From the NCBI GenBank assembly GCA_963781785.1, contig CAWAHD010000002.1:2356001-2420000 (forward strand): DNA of 64,000 nucleotides, given 5' to 3'. How positions within the stretch are numbered: the first letter of the stretch is position 1; each line of letters starts with the position of its first letter. The translations under genes and the position numbers were made by a program. Positions 29,992 through 39,034 of the stretch are shown piece after piece. The notes beneath the pieces were generated by a model. That model saw only the letters and a program-made list of their open reading frames with translations. It was not told the origin of the DNA and did no database searches. This DNA is from CAWAHD01 sp963781785. GTDB lineage: Bacteria; Planctomycetota; Planctomycetia; Isosphaerales; Isosphaeraceae.

Positions 29992-30831
29992 CTACTTCTC
30001 TTGCCGCTCCAGGACCTGGATCATCTGCCTGCTGTCGGGTTTGCTGACGAACTCGGTGGGACGCGGTCTTCCGGGTAGCGAGAAGCAAATCTTCTGCGTG
30101 TCTCCTTCGAGTTCGTAGATGCCCTTCTGGGTCTTGTCCTTGCCCGGCCCGTCGGTGAACGTCAGGTCGATCGTCTTCGGGTTCACGGTCGGGTCGATCT
30201 TGAAGACGCCATGAGTCGTATTCCCCTGGACGTTCGACGTGAACTGCCGCCCTTTGAGCACCAGCCGGTCGCCCACGAACTTGTCCTCCGGCACCGGATC
30301 ACCTTCGACCTCGATCGACACGAATTTCCATGTGGCCTCGAATTTCTTGAGCTCGGCCTGGATCGCCTTGAGCTTCTTGCCGCCAACCGTGTCGGATTGT
30401 TTCCACACCACCAGCATGAGCTTCGAGCCCGTGGGAGCCGCAAATTGATCCGGGCGCTCGTCGCCGGGGCTTTGGGCCCGGCAGATCGTGAGATCCTTGC
30501 CCTCAATCTTGTAAATCCCCTTGACGGTCTTGCCCTTCTGGAAGCCCGTCGTGTACGTGAAGTCGATCTGTTTGGGAGTCTTGGATCCGTCGACCTTGAT
30601 GGTGGCGGTCTCGGCGCTGGAACTCAGCGCCGAGTGATACTCGTCGTCGATCACGACAAGCTCGCCCGTCTTGACCTGATCGGCGGGAACTTCCTCGCCA
30701 TTCGCGAACAGGAGGACCATCGACCACCCGCCCTGGAAGCGGTCGAGTTCGTTCTTGGCGGCTGACTTCCGCGGATTGTCAGCCCCGAGCAACAGGCCGA
30801 TCACCAGGCACAATTGACCCATCATGGACAT
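29992..30831 (-). CDS. Protein with two TIGR03067 domains
   Basis: The start ATG at 30831 has GGGAGG five bases upstream. Residues 1-17 form a short hydrophobic start (MSMMGQLCLVIGLLLGA) that could be a signal peptide. Two related domains follow (about 28-145 and 160-275), each with the family landmarks: a Gly-Trp/Trp-Lys opening (DRFQGGWSMV, KFEATWKFVSIE), PADQVKTGEL/PEDKFVGDRL, KQIDFTYTTG/KTIDLTFTDG and KGIYKIEGKDLTIC/KGIYELEGDTQKIC. TIGR03067 is a lipocalin-like beta-barrel of unknown role that is highly expanded in planctomycetes. The longer upstream frame to 31392 is a shadow of the AGE gene. It lies 32 bases after the AGE gene. Confidence 0.85.
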   Translation of the reverse strand: MSMMGQLCLVIGLLLGADNPRKSAAKNELDRFQGGWSMVLLFANGEEVPADQVKTGELVVIDDEYHSALSSSAETATIKVDGSKTPKQIDFTYTTGFQKGKTVKGIYKIEGKDLTICRAQSPGDERPDQFAAPTGSKLMLVVWKQSDTVGGKKLKAIQAELKKFEATWKFVSIEVEGDPVPEDKFVGDRLVLKGRQFTSNVQGNTTHGVFKIDPTVNPKTIDLTFTDGPGKDKTQKGIYELEGDTQKICFSLPGRPRPTEFVSKPDSRQMIQVLERQEK

Positions 30832-30863
30832 CAGAGACCTCCCATGAGCCCTTTCAAGTCTTC

Positions 30864-31925
30864 TTAATCCTGCACCAGGAAATTGCCGGGAGTCAAGCTC
30901 GGCCTTGATCCGTCGGCTCGATTGACGAGAGCACGAGGGGCGCTTTGATGCGAACCGATTCCAGCCCACTCGAATCGGGGGCCAGGTCGCGCGAGAATCG
31001 TCTGCGCGTCCTGCCGGGTCAATATCCGCGCCACGTTCATCAAGGCGCGCGACGTGTGATAATTGGCCTTCCACGGATTCGATTTGCCGTCGCCGCCCAA
31101 GAGCTTGCCGTCGCGAGCCGTCTCGGCATACCAGCCGCCGTGCTCTTGATCGAGCAGGTGCTTCTCGATGAAGGCCCACTGCTTCCAGAACGCCTTCCCG
31201 TAGCGATCGGTGCTGGTGCCGTATTTCTGATGCAAGAGCAGGAGGGCGTTCAGCCCCTCCGCCTCGGTCCACCAGACCTTCTTGCGATCGAACGCCGCCC
31301 CGAACGACTCCCCCTTGTCGTAGAAGCCGCCCAGCTCCAGGTCGAAGCCCCAATCGAGCGCGTGGTCGACCAGGAGACGGGCAACCTGCCACGCCTTGGC
31401 GTCATCGGGCTTCCCCACCGCGGTCGCCGCCTCGACCAGAAGATACGCCGTCTCGACGTCGTGCCCAAATGAATCATGGGCGGGTACCGCCCGCCAGTCT
31501 GGTGTCATGTATAGATTGAGCGCGCCGGGCTCGACGGCGATCCGGTCGCGAACGATCGCAAACAGCTCGCTCAGCCGCTCCTTCACAATCGGCCGCGGGT
31601 CGATCCTCGACAGCTCGGTGAGGGCCTCAAGCATATGTATGTGCACATTCATTGTCTTGTAGCCAAAGTACACACCGAGCCGGTCGAGCCGGCGGGGGAT
31701 CGGGGCATCCGGGCTCCACGATACGATCGGTGTCCCGTCGCGGCGGAGCGCTTCGTGGTAGCCTCCGTGTTTGCCGTCATGTGCGTGCTGTTCCAGCCAG
31801 TCGAACGCGTCGCGGGCGACTCGCCCGGAGACCTCGTCGCCCAGAAGCTCATGCACCCTGCTGCCGGCATAGATTACAAATGCCATGCCGTAAACGTGCT
31901 TTTCGTCCCCGCGCGGGGTCGACAC
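30864..31925 (-). CDS. AGE-type (N-acylglucosamine 2-epimerase) family protein, C-terminal frame
   Basis: This frame carries most of an (alpha/alpha)6-barrel of the AGE/CE family: DEKHVYGMAFVIYA, GYHEALRRDGTP, GYKTMNVHIHMLEALTEL, HDVETAYLLVEAA, GGFYDKGE, WWTEAEGLNALLLL and GGWYAETARDGK. The conserved Arg/His/Glu residues expected in the barrel are present. Enzymes of this fold isomerise sugars (for example cellobiose 2-epimerase or mannose isomerase); the substrate cannot be named. The gene starts at 32391 in another frame, and the join is at 31900-31925, where the sequence ccccgcgcgggg loses frame. The apparent GTG start at 31925 is inside the protein. Confidence 0.85.
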   Translation of the reverse strand: MSTPRGDEKHVYGMAFVIYAGSRVHELLGDEVSGRVARDAFDWLEQHAHDGKHGGYHEALRRDGTPIVSWSPDAPIPRRLDRLGVYFGYKTMNVHIHMLEALTELSRIDPRPIVKERLSELFAIVRDRIAVEPGALNLYMTPDWRAVPAHDSFGHDVETAYLLVEAATAVGKPDDAKAWQVARLLVDHALDWGFDLELGGFYDKGESFGAAFDRKKVWWTEAEGLNALLLLHQKYGTSTDRYGKAFWKQWAFIEKHLLDQEHGGWYAETARDGKLLGGDGKSNPWKANYHTSRALMNVARILTRQDAQTILARPGPRFEWAGIGSHQSAPRALVNRADGSRPSLTPGNFLVQD

Positions 31926-32391
31926 GGCCGTCGGGGCCCAGGACCCAGTGGAAGCCCCCCAGCTCCTTGTCGCGCATCACCCGATCCAGAAACGCGATTC
32001 CATGGCGGGCGTAGCCTTCAAACTCGCGGCGATGAAGGGCGGAGTAACCCGCAAACGCCGCCGCCGTCCACGTCATCCGCGCCTGATAAACCAGAAAGAT
32101 GTCGTCATCGGGAGACAGCGACCAGTCTCGGGCCATCGTTTGATGGAACCCGCCTCTCGCGCGGTTCACGGCGTGCGGATACCAGTGATGGGTCAGCTCA
32201 CTCTGCACCAGCTCGTCGATCTTGCGGCCCAGACGCTGCGATTCCTGGTTCGTGGGCGCCTGGGACGAATCGACGGTCAAAACCGAGCACAAGATCGGCT
32301 CGAACGGGGATGCCCAGACGGGAACTCCGGCAGTCAAGGCGCTCAACAAAATCGGCAATAATCCGACGACCCAAGTCAGCCGCAATTTCAT
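31849..32391 (-). CDS. AGE-type epimerase family protein, N-terminal frame with signal peptide
   Basis: The ATG at 32391 (GGAG about 9 bases upstream) gives a signal peptide, MKLRLTWVVGLLPILLSALTAGVPVWA, so the enzyme is exported. The first barrel helices follow: SELTHHWYPHAVNRARGGFH, WSLSPDDDIFLVYQARMTW, YARHGIAFLDRVMRDKELGGFHWVLGPDG. After LGPDGRV the frame is lost and the conserved DEKHVYGMAF continues in the other frame. The residues after that point in this frame are artefactual. This is the first gene of a likely four-gene minus-strand unit with TIGR03067, CYTH-like and ppx. Confidence 0.82.
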   Translation of the reverse strand: MKLRLTWVVGLLPILLSALTAGVPVWASPFEPILCSVLTVDSSQAPTNQESQRLGRKIDELVQSELTHHWYPHAVNRARGGFHQTMARDWSLSPDDDIFLVYQARMTWTAAAFAGYSALHRREFEGYARHGIAFLDRVMRDKELGGFHWVLGPDGRVDPARGRKARLRHGICNLCRQQGA

Positions 32392-32659
32392 CGACCCGAT
32401 CTCCAGAAGATTCTGCGAGGGTTGCCTGGTTCCTTCTCGCCACTGCCTTCCGCCGCGGCGGCATCGGCTCGTTCGTCCATCAAGCCTTCGTCGGTCATGG
32501 ACGAACGGCGCACCATGTTTCTTCGGCAAATCGGTTGTGATAATAGAAATGCTGGGGCCATATCCGGGACCCGCGTGCCGGGACTCCCCGTAAGATCTGC
32601 CGCCCTCAAACGACCGCCGACCAACCAACCGCGATCCAACCCCCCGGAGCCCCGCCCCG

Positions 32660-33169
32660 ATGATCGACCCGAGCGTGTATATCGCCCCAGGCGCGATTGT
32701 CCTCGGTGACGTTCAACTCGGCAAGGACGTAAGCGTCTGGTACAACAGTGTGTTGCGCGGCGATACGGCGCGGATCTCGATCGGCGCAGCGACCAACGTC
32801 CAGGACCTCTCGATGATCCACGCCGACGTGGGGATCCCGTGCTCCGTGGGAAGCCGGGTCACGGTCGGCCACCGGGTCATCCTGCACGGCTGTCAGGTCG
32901 AGGATGACTGCCTGATCGGCATGGGAGCCATTTTACTCAACCGGGTCCGCGTGGGACGCGGCTCCGTGATCGGCGCCGGAGCGCTCTTGCTCGAGGGAAT
33001 GGAAGTGCCTCCCGGATCGCTCGTGGTGGGCTTTCCGGCCAAGGTCTTGCGGCCTATCGATGAGGAAATGCGACAGATGATCGAGCACGGCTGGCAGCAT
33101 TACGTTGCCCAGGCCCAGCACCATCGGACCGGGGCCTTTCCGCTCCGGTCACCTACAAACTCCGAGTGA
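32660..33169 (+). CDS. Gamma-class carbonic anhydrase family protein
   Basis: The 169-residue protein is a left-handed beta-helix of hexapeptide repeats with the gamma-CA landmarks: VSVWYNSVLRGDTARISIG, NVQDLSMIHAD, VTVGHRVILHGC and GMGAILLNRV. The three metal ligands (His in MIHAD, and two in GHRVILHGC) are present, so zinc or iron could be bound. Family members hydrate CO2 or act as related acyl- or succinyl-transferase-like scaffolds. The ATG at 32660 follows a GC-rich leader; the end is LRSPTNSE. It is divergent from the AGE gene, with about 270 bases between starts. Confidence 0.9.
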   Translation: MIDPSVYIAPGAIVLGDVQLGKDVSVWYNSVLRGDTARISIGAATNVQDLSMIHADVGIPCSVGSRVTVGHRVILHGCQVEDDCLIGMGAILLNRVRVGRGSVIGAGALLLEGMEVPPGSLVVGFPAKVLRPIDEEMRQMIEHGWQHYVAQAQHHRTGAFPLRSPTNSE

Positions 33170-33181
33170 CCAGGGCGGCGG

Positions 33182-33198
33182 CGAGCCCCCGGGGCTCG
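33182..33198. terminator. Possible hairpin between convergent genes
   Basis: Eight-base arms cgagcccc/ggggctcg surround a one-base centre just after the gamma-CA stop. There is no T run, so terminator function is doubtful. Confidence 0.3.
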
Positions 33199-33266
33199 TT
33201 CCGTGCGCGATCAATTCGATCCACACACGCTCGACCCCCGGGCAGAGCACTCGCCAAACTTCACGG

Positions 33267-33488
33267 TTACACCAGAATGTCGCACGACAGCCGGATCATC
33301 GTGAGATCGCCGGCCTGACTGTAGTAAAACTGCCGGCCGACCACCTTCGCATAGGCATACACACCGGACTCCTTGGAATCCGGAACGTACACGTGGTCGC
33401 CCACGCCCGGAACCGCGCTCTGATCGCGGACGCTGAGACGGGCAAACACGCGATCACCTTTCTCTTGCCAAAACTCGAGCTGAGTCAT
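33267..33488 (-). CDS. Small hypothetical protein, 73 residues
   Basis: The frame gives MTQLEFWQEKGDRVFARLSV and then a beta-rich domain (VGDHVYVPDSKESGVYAYAKVVGRQFYYSQ) with regular hydrophobic spacing and few Arg/Cys/Ser residues, unlike shadow frames nearby. The ATG at 33488 has only AGG as a weak ribosome site. It resembles small planctomycete proteins of unknown role with an SH3-like or OB-like fold. No operon partner is seen. Confidence 0.6.
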   Translation of the reverse strand: MTQLEFWQEKGDRVFARLSVRDQSAVPGVGDHVYVPDSKESGVYAYAKVVGRQFYYSQAGDLTMIRLSCDILV

Positions 33489-33918
33489 CGTGCTAACCTA
33501 TCTTGAGTTGTCGTTCACTACGATCTCAACCTGAAATTGGAAACGATTTCCCGGATTGTCTGTAACTCGTCGATACATGCTACCACAACACCTGAACCCC
33601 AAAAAGCTCAACCCAAGCCTGTCCGTTGTGTTTGCCATTCAGTGGGTTACGTCTCGGATCATACGTTTGATGCTTGCGTGATAGCTTGCACGAATTCGCG
33701 GTTCAGGTCACCGAGGCAAGGGATCGGGCGGGCGCGTGGGTGATGCGGACTGAATGGCGGTTGTGTGTAAATGTATGACCGATGGAATAGGAGCAGCCGT
33801 TCAGTACTAATCGGAAATTCATATCGATGTCCGAAAACGGCCAGACTCCCGCAGCCGCTGCGGATAGACTTCGGCCAGGGAACACGACATTTGAGCCTGG
33901 ACCTGACAAGCCCCGACA
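33489..33918. other. Intergenic region
   Basis: About 430 bases, richer in A+T than average, lie between divergent genes. I see no gene; a promoter for the Ada-AlkA gene is expected near its 3' end. Confidence 0.35.
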
Positions 33919-35391
33919 ATGATGCGAATCGACGACGAGATCTGCCACCGAGCCCTGGACGCGCGGGACGCCCGCTTTGACGGGCTCTTCTTCGTCGGGG
34001 TGACGACCACCGGAATCTACTGCCGCCCGATCTGCCCGGCCCGGACAGTCGGGCGGTCTCATCGCCGATTTTACTCGAACTCGGCCCTGGCGGAGAAGGA
34101 TGGGTTTCGGCCGTGCATGCGCTGCCGGCCCGAGCTGGCCCCCGGTCATGCCCCGATCGACTCGCTCAGGCGCACAGCCCAGGCGGCCGCCGGGCGGATC
34201 GAGGCGGGTGCCCTGAATGATGGTGGCAGCCTCGAACAGTTGGCCCGCGACCTGGGGAAGAGTGGCCGTCAGCTTCGCCGCGCGGTGAAGCAGGAATTTG
34301 GCGTGACCCCCGTCGAGCTCGCCCAGACCCGGCGACTGCTCCTGGCCAAGCAGCTTCTGGCCGAGTCGCGCCTGCCGATCATCCAGGTTGCATTCGCCAG
34401 CGGGTTCGACAGTGTCCGCCGGTTCAATGCGCTGTTTCGCTCGCATTATCGTCTGACCCCGACGCGGATGCGGCGAGCGTCCATCTCGCGATCGCACGGA
34501 GATCGCGTGCGGCTCAGCCTCTCCTACCGGCCGCCGCTTGACTGGGATGCACTCCTGCGGTTCCTCGCGGGGCGAGCGACCGCCGGCGTCGAATCGGTCG
34601 CCGAACGGGCCTATTATCGCACAGCCGCGGTCGGCAAGCATCGCGGCTGGCTCAAGGTCGAGCCGGTCGCCGGGCAGAATGTCCTCGCCGTCGAGCTCTC
34701 CACCCCATTGGTCCCCGTCTTGCCCGAGGTTCTGGCGCGCGTCAAGAACCTCTTCGACTTGAACGCACGTCCCGACGTGATCGCGTCGCACCTCGCGACG
34801 GACGGACGTCTCGCCGGGATCGCCGCCCGTTCCGCGGGCTTGCGAGTGCCCGGAGCCTTTGATGGCTTCGAGCTGGCCGTGCGGGCGATCCTCGGTCAGC
34901 GGATCTCGGTTCGAGCGGCGACGACGCTCGCCGGGCGGCTGGCCGGGCGGTTCGGCGAGCCACTGGAAACGCCATTCCCGGACTTGAACCGGTTGAGCCC
35001 GTCGCCGCAAGTCCTGGCAGAAGCCGCCGATTCCGATCTGACGGCGCTGGGCATTGCTGCCTCGCGCGCCATGACCATCCCCACGATCGCTCAGGCGGTC
35101 ATCAACCGCCAGCTTGACCTCCAGCCCGGCCCCGATCCCGAGCCGGCCACGCGACTGCTCGAAACGTTCCCCGGGATCGGCGACTGGACAGCGCAATATA
35201 TCGCGATGCGGGCCTTGCGCTGGCCGGACGCGTTCCCGGCGGCCGATCTGGGGTTGCTCAAGGCCTCGGGGGCAAGCTCGCCGGATCGGCTCCGCGAGAC
35301 GGCCGAAGCCTGGCGTCCGTGGCGCGCCTATGCAGCCATGTATCTCTGGGAAAGCCAGCATCACCTTCAAGAGGAGCATCACGATGAATGA
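33919..35391 (+). CDS. Ada-AlkA bifunctional alkylation repair protein
   Basis: The 490-residue fusion begins with an Ada N-terminal zinc domain with four cysteines, C35 and C39 in GIYCRPICPART and C66 and C69 in CMRCRPE, where C35 is the expected methyl acceptor from phosphotriesters. An AraC-type helix-turn-helix region spans about 80-185 (IIQVAFASGFDSVRRFNALF). The rest is AlkA: AlkA_N about 195-290 and the HhH-GPD DNA glycosylase about 300-480, with catalytic Asp D443 in AFPAADLGLL. It removes 3-methyladenine and similar bases while sensing methyl damage. The ATG at 33919 or 33922 is suitable. Its stop overlaps the ogt start (ATGAATGA), with AGAGGAG before the latter: a two-gene alkylation response operon. 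Confidence 0.93.
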   Translation: MMRIDDEICHRALDARDARFDGLFFVGVTTTGIYCRPICPARTVGRSHRRFYSNSALAEKDGFRPCMRCRPELAPGHAPIDSLRRTAQAAAGRIEAGALNDGGSLEQLARDLGKSGRQLRRAVKQEFGVTPVELAQTRRLLLAKQLLAESRLPIIQVAFASGFDSVRRFNALFRSHYRLTPTRMRRASISRSHGDRVRLSLSYRPPLDWDALLRFLAGRATAGVESVAERAYYRTAAVGKHRGWLKVEPVAGQNVLAVELSTPLVPVLPEVLARVKNLFDLNARPDVIASHLATDGRLAGIAARSAGLRVPGAFDGFELAVRAILGQRISVRAATTLAGRLAGRFGEPLETPFPDLNRLSPSPQVLAEAADSDLTALGIAASRAMTIPTIAQAVINRQLDLQPGPDPEPATRLLETFPGIGDWTAQYIAMRALRWPDAFPAADLGLLKASGASSPDRLRETAEAWRPWRAYAAMYLWESQHHLQEEHHDE

Positions 35392-35936
35392 GTCCACCTC
35401 CCTCTATGCGTACGTTTCCAGCCCGATCGGCGACCTGCTCTTGACATCCGATGGTGAAGCCTTGACGGGCCTCGTCATGGCCGACCGCGACGGCAGGCCG
35501 GCTCCTTGCCCCGAGCCGGCGCGCGCCGGACGAATCGGCGTTTCGCGTGGCGCGCGATCAGTTGCGGGCCTACTTCGCCGGCGAGTTGCGCACCTTCGAG
35601 CTGCCGCTGCGCATGGCCGGCACCCCGTATCAGCGCCTTGCCTGGAACGGACTCTTGACGATTCCCTTCGGCGCCACGATCAGCTATGCCGAGCAAGCCC
35701 GCCGGATCGGCCGGCCCGGCGCCGCTCGGGCCGTCGGATCCGCCAACGGCCGTAACCCCATTTCCATCGTCGTCCCCTGCCATCGGGTCATCGGCGCCGA
35801 CGGAACGCTCACCGGCTATGGCGGCGGCCTCGACCGCAAGGAATGGCTGCTCCGGCACGAGGCGAGCGTTCTCGATTGCGACGGCTCCTCCATTCGAAGC
35901 CCCCGGAAAGTTGCATCCCGCCCGGCGAGAGTATAA
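35384..35936 (+). CDS. ogt: Methylated-DNA-protein-cysteine methyltransferase (frameshifted)
   Basis: The product transfers methyl groups from O6-methylguanine to its own cysteine. From ATG 35384 the N-terminus MNESTSLYAYVSSPIGDLLL and GLVMADRDGRPAP is in one frame; the catalytic domain RDQLRAYFAGELRTFELPL, TIPFGATISYAEQARRIG, VVPCHRVIGADGTLTGYGGG lies in another frame ending at 35936. The nucleophile is the Cys of PCHRV. The switch is near 35515-35530 inside ccggcgcgcgccgg; inserting one GC dinucleotide repairs it. Frame overlap with the Ada-AlkA gene and the ribosome site AGAGGAG show translational coupling. Joined length is about 184 residues, normal for the family. Conserved residues suggest sequencing error rather than a dead gene. 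Confidence 0.87.
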
Positions 35937-35967
35937 AGTCGAATGGAGAGCGAAGGACACAATTACC

Positions 35968-37149
35968 ATGATCAACCGTCGTGCTCTTCTGTGTGCTGGG
36001 GCGGCCGCGAGCGTGATGTTCTGGCCCGATCGGGCGCTCGCTCAATCCCGTTCGAAGAAGACTGCCAAGAAGCGGGCTCGAGCCCAGGTCGATTCATCGG
36101 CATCTCCGGTTCAGGCCGACGAGCGAACCAACAGGGTGCTGGCACCGGTGCGCGACGAGCATCACCTTCCCGGCCTGATCGGCGCCATCCTGGTTGAAAG
36201 CCGGCTCGCGACCATTGGAGCCCTCGGAATTCGAAAGATCGGCTTCCCGGCGCCGATCACGGTTACAGACCAGGTGCACCTGGGCTCATGCACCAAGACG
36301 ATGACGGCGACCCTGATCGGAATGCTGGTGGAAGATCGCAAGCTCGGGTGGAATTCCACGTTTCGCGACATCTTCCCCGAAGAGGCGTCCACCTTCCATC
36401 CCCAGTTTCAGGGTGTGACGGTCTCTCAGCTCTTGACCCACCGCGCGGGCCTGCCTCACGACGGCCCGTGGTGGCAGCTCCCGGGCCAGACCGGCACCCA
36501 GATGCGGTATTCGCTCCTCTTGAGCAAGATCCTCAAGGAGGCACCCCTTTTCCGTCCAGGCACCAATTATGCGTATTCGAATGTCGGTTATGCGTTCGCG
36601 GGGCTGATGGCCGAGCAGGTCACGGGCGAGTCGTGGGAGTCGCTTCTGGAGCGGCGGCTGTTCCAGCCGCTGGGCATGGCGTCGGCGGGCTTCGGAATAC
36701 CCGGCCATCTCGGAGACGTCAGCCAGCCCTGGGGTCATCGTCTGGTCGGAAAGGACATCAGGCCCGTTCAGATCGACAACGCGACGTCCCTGGGCCCGGC
36801 CGGCACCGTCCATTGCTCGGTGCCCGACTGGGCTAAATTTGCCGCGCTCCACCTGGGAAATGCGACGGGAACTCCCAGGCTCCTCAAACCGTCGACGCTG
36901 GAGACGCTGCATACACCTCCGCCGGGCCGGGATTATGCCGGCGGATGGCTTGTTTTCGAGCGCTCCTGGGCTGGCGGACGCGCGCTCACCCACAGTGGCA
37001 GCAACACCACGTTTTACGCGACGATCTGGCTGGCGCCGGTTCGCAACTTCGCGATCCTGGTCGCCACCAACGTGGGTGGCAAGCCAGCGGAAACCGCCTG
37101 TGACCAGGCCGTCCAGGCACTGCTCAGATCCTTCGAATTTTTGACCTGA
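35968..37149 (+). CDS. Exported serine hydrolase, beta-lactamase/esterase family
   Basis: The ATG at 35968 gives a signal peptide with an Arg pair (MINRRALLCAGAAASVMF, then ALAQS), so export by Tat or Sec is likely. The mature part is a class C beta-lactamase-like serine hydrolase (PF00144): catalytic Ser-x-x-Lys in SCTKTM, the Tyr-x-Asn in YAYSNVGY, and HSGSNTTF near the C-terminus in place of the usual Lys-Thr-Gly. Family members are D-aminopeptidases, esterases or penicillin-binding-like enzymes; the precise substrate is unknown. The frame opens upstream to 35686 but overlaps ogt and is dismissed. AAGGA lies 11 bases before the start. Confidence 0.88.
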   Translation: MINRRALLCAGAAASVMFWPDRALAQSRSKKTAKKRARAQVDSSASPVQADERTNRVLAPVRDEHHLPGLIGAILVESRLATIGALGIRKIGFPAPITVTDQVHLGSCTKTMTATLIGMLVEDRKLGWNSTFRDIFPEEASTFHPQFQGVTVSQLLTHRAGLPHDGPWWQLPGQTGTQMRYSLLLSKILKEAPLFRPGTNYAYSNVGYAFAGLMAEQVTGESWESLLERRLFQPLGMASAGFGIPGHLGDVSQPWGHRLVGKDIRPVQIDNATSLGPAGTVHCSVPDWAKFAALHLGNATGTPRLLKPSTLETLHTPPPGRDYAGGWLVFERSWAGGRALTHSGSNTTFYATIWLAPVRNFAILVATNVGGKPAETACDQAVQALLRSFEFLT

Positions 37150-37174
37150 ACGAGCTGTCCGGGGATTGGCTCAA

Positions 37175-37189
37175 GCCCCCTTGGGGCTA
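37175..37189. terminator. Short hairpin between convergent genes
   Basis: Arms AGCCCC and GGGGCT flank a three-base loop, 25 bases after the serine-hydrolase stop and before the convergent PI-PLC gene end. No T run follows, so function is uncertain. Confidence 0.35.
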
Positions 37190-37237
37190 ACGATGCCCGG
37201 GACACTCTCGCCCGCGTCGGGGCGCAATAGCCGACGC

Positions 37238-38383
37238 TCATGGGGATCCGGCCGGCTTCGCGCTCTCGAGGTCGACGTCCTTCCAGGCCGGGTCGCCGCT
37301 CACCGGGTTGGACCGGGCCACCTGACCGCCCGGGAACCGCACCGAATAGTCGGAAAAGGCGGGGTTGGGCTCGCGATAATCGGTGCTGACGAATTGGGCT
37401 CCGCTCGCGAGCGCCTTGTCGCGCTGGGTGACTTGATTGGTGCGGGCCTGCCGCGTGTCGGCGTCGGCCCGCGTGCGCACCAGAAAGCCTTGCTTGACGA
37501 GCTGCTGGATCCGCTCGAAGCCCGCGATCGGATCGTTGATCTTGAACCAGGCGGCCGCAGGGTGCCCGGGCTCGACGGTCGCAAACATCAGCCGGTCGCG
37601 CAGCGCAAAGTGCCCGTCCAGGTACCGATCGCGCACCGAGCCCTCGTTGTCGAGCGCGAACATCACCAGCCCACGGACCGCCTCAAGGGCCGGCCAGCCC
37701 TGGGCCCGGATCGCTTCCGGCAAGGTATCGAACCGCCCGCGCACCCGGTCCGGGGTCAGGATCTCCGACCGCTTGAAAACGGACAGGATCTCGGCCTCGA
37801 CGTTCTCGAGCTGTTCCTTGTCAAACGGAACCGGCCGCGTCGGCAGACCCGGAACGACCTCGGCCTTGAGCTCGACCAGAATCAAGATCGGCACGTGCCG
37901 CCGGTTGGCCTGGGACCAGGCACGGATCTGCTTCAGGGCGTCGACAAAAGTGGGGGCCGTCGAGATAAAGTCGACGTCCGGGACGTGCAGCACCTTGAGC
38001 CCGGGCCTGGCGAGCTGCCCGCCCGAGTTCGGATCGGGGCCCGGCTCCTTGCCAAGCCCGCGCACAATCTTGCGTGCAGACGGTTCGGCAAACAGCCCCC
38101 CCTTGGGATCGGCGTACAGGTCCAGCTCGACCTGCCGGATACCCAGCCGCGAGAATTGCTCGGCCAGCGGCCGATGCGTATATTCCAGTCCCTCAGCCCG
38201 CCTGCGGCCAGTGGCGGCAATCAGCTTATGAATCTCCGCTGCCGGTGCAACGTGATACGAGTTGTGGCTGCCGATCACCTGGATCTGGTTCAGCCGAGGC
38301 TCGCTTCCATTTGCAGCCGCAGCCGCAGCCCCGGCCAGAGAAGCGAGCACAACCATGATCCATTGTCTTTTGACCTTTGTCAT
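37238..38383 (-). CDS. PI-PLC-like (PI-PLC-C1 type) secreted phosphodiesterase
   Basis: From ATG 38383 the 381-residue protein begins with a signal peptide (MTKVKRQWIMVVLASLAGAAAAAANG). It then reads NQIQVIGSHNSYHVAP, the catalytic-histidine strand of calcium-dependent phosphatidylinositol phospholipase C-like proteins, EYTHRPLAEQFSRLGIRQVELDLYADPKGG (metal-binding Glu and Asp), LILVELKAEV and FVSTDYRE. A TIM-barrel enzyme that cleaves phosphodiesters of inositol or glycerophospho compounds is expected; substrate preference is unknown. The frame extends to 38455 but lacks a signal peptide there. It is divergent from the DUF202 gene. Confidence 0.82.
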   Translation of the reverse strand: MTKVKRQWIMVVLASLAGAAAAAANGSEPRLNQIQVIGSHNSYHVAPAAEIHKLIAATGRRRAEGLEYTHRPLAEQFSRLGIRQVELDLYADPKGGLFAEPSARKIVRGLGKEPGPDPNSGGQLARPGLKVLHVPDVDFISTAPTFVDALKQIRAWSQANRRHVPILILVELKAEVVPGLPTRPVPFDKEQLENVEAEILSVFKRSEILTPDRVRGRFDTLPEAIRAQGWPALEAVRGLVMFALDNEGSVRDRYLDGHFALRDRLMFATVEPGHPAAAWFKINDPIAGFERIQQLVKQGFLVRTRADADTRQARTNQVTQRDKALASGAQFVSTDYREPNPAFSDYSVRFPGGQVARSNPVSGDPAWKDVDLESAKPAGSP

Positions 38384-38497
38384 CAGTGCTGCCCCGTTTA
38401 GCCCCGTAACGCTGGACCTTTGCCGAGACGGCCGCGCTTCACCCTCGGCACTCAATGTGTCTTGGGAAAACCGCCACGCCAGGACTCATTCTTGACA

Positions 38498-38995
38498 ATG
38501 GCGCGGCCCCCGGTCCATATTTTGCTGGAGAAGGAGTCTTCTTCTTTGCGATCTGGCGCCACCATTGACTCATGGAGCAGGGCGGGACCACCTGAAAACC
38601 CATTGAGCGCCTCGTCGTCAAGCTCCAGCCCCGTCGACGACCCCAGGGTCTATCTGGCCGCCGAGCGGACATTCCTGGCCTGGGTCCGCACCTCGATCGC
38701 ACTCATGGGTTTTGGCTTTCTGATCGCGCGATTCGCGCTTCTGATTCGCGAATATGGTCTGGCCGGGGCCCAGGCCCCCGGCAACCAGGGGGTGATGTCG
38801 ACCTGGCTGGGGTTCGGCATGGTGTGCGGCGGAGTCGTCGTCTGCGCGATCGCAGCCGTCCGCCATCACGCGTATATCAGCGCCCTCCAGCAAGGCATCA
38901 GCAATCCGCCACTGAACATCAGGACCTCGTTGATCATGGCCGCCATCCTGGCACTGGTCGGCCTGGCGATTGCCGTTCACATCCTCACGCTCTGA
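38498..38995 (+). CDS. DUF202 (YidH-like) membrane protein
   Basis: The ATG at 38498 gives a 165-residue protein with a disordered Ser-rich N-terminus (about 50 residues) and then the DUF202 domain: DDPRVYLAAERTFLAWVRTSIALMGFGF, with the conserved AERTFLAW motif, and three membrane helices (about 65-80, 103-125, 145-163). The topology matches YidH/YidG-type small inner-membrane proteins of unknown function. The upstream frame start at 38420 is weakly supported. It lies upstream of gnd on the same strand with 39 bases between, so the three genes to G6PD may be co-transcribed. Confidence 0.85.
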   Translation: MARPPVHILLEKESSSLRSGATIDSWSRAGPPENPLSASSSSSSPVDDPRVYLAAERTFLAWVRTSIALMGFGFLIARFALLIREYGLAGAQAPGNQGVMSTWLGFGMVCGGVVVCAIAAVRHHAYISALQQGISNPPLNIRTSLIMAAILALVGLAIAVHILTL

Positions 38996-39034
38996 CACAG
39001 AGAACGAAACACAAAGAACTAAAGGACGGAAATC

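Noticed and set aside
33703..35397. 564-codon minus-strand open frame antisense to Ada-AlkA
   Set aside because: Arg/Pro/Gly-rich with no ribosome site; the plus strand encodes a well-matched conserved protein.
37166..38401. 411-codon plus-strand open frame
   Set aside because: Antisense of the PI-PLC-like gene; irregular composition.
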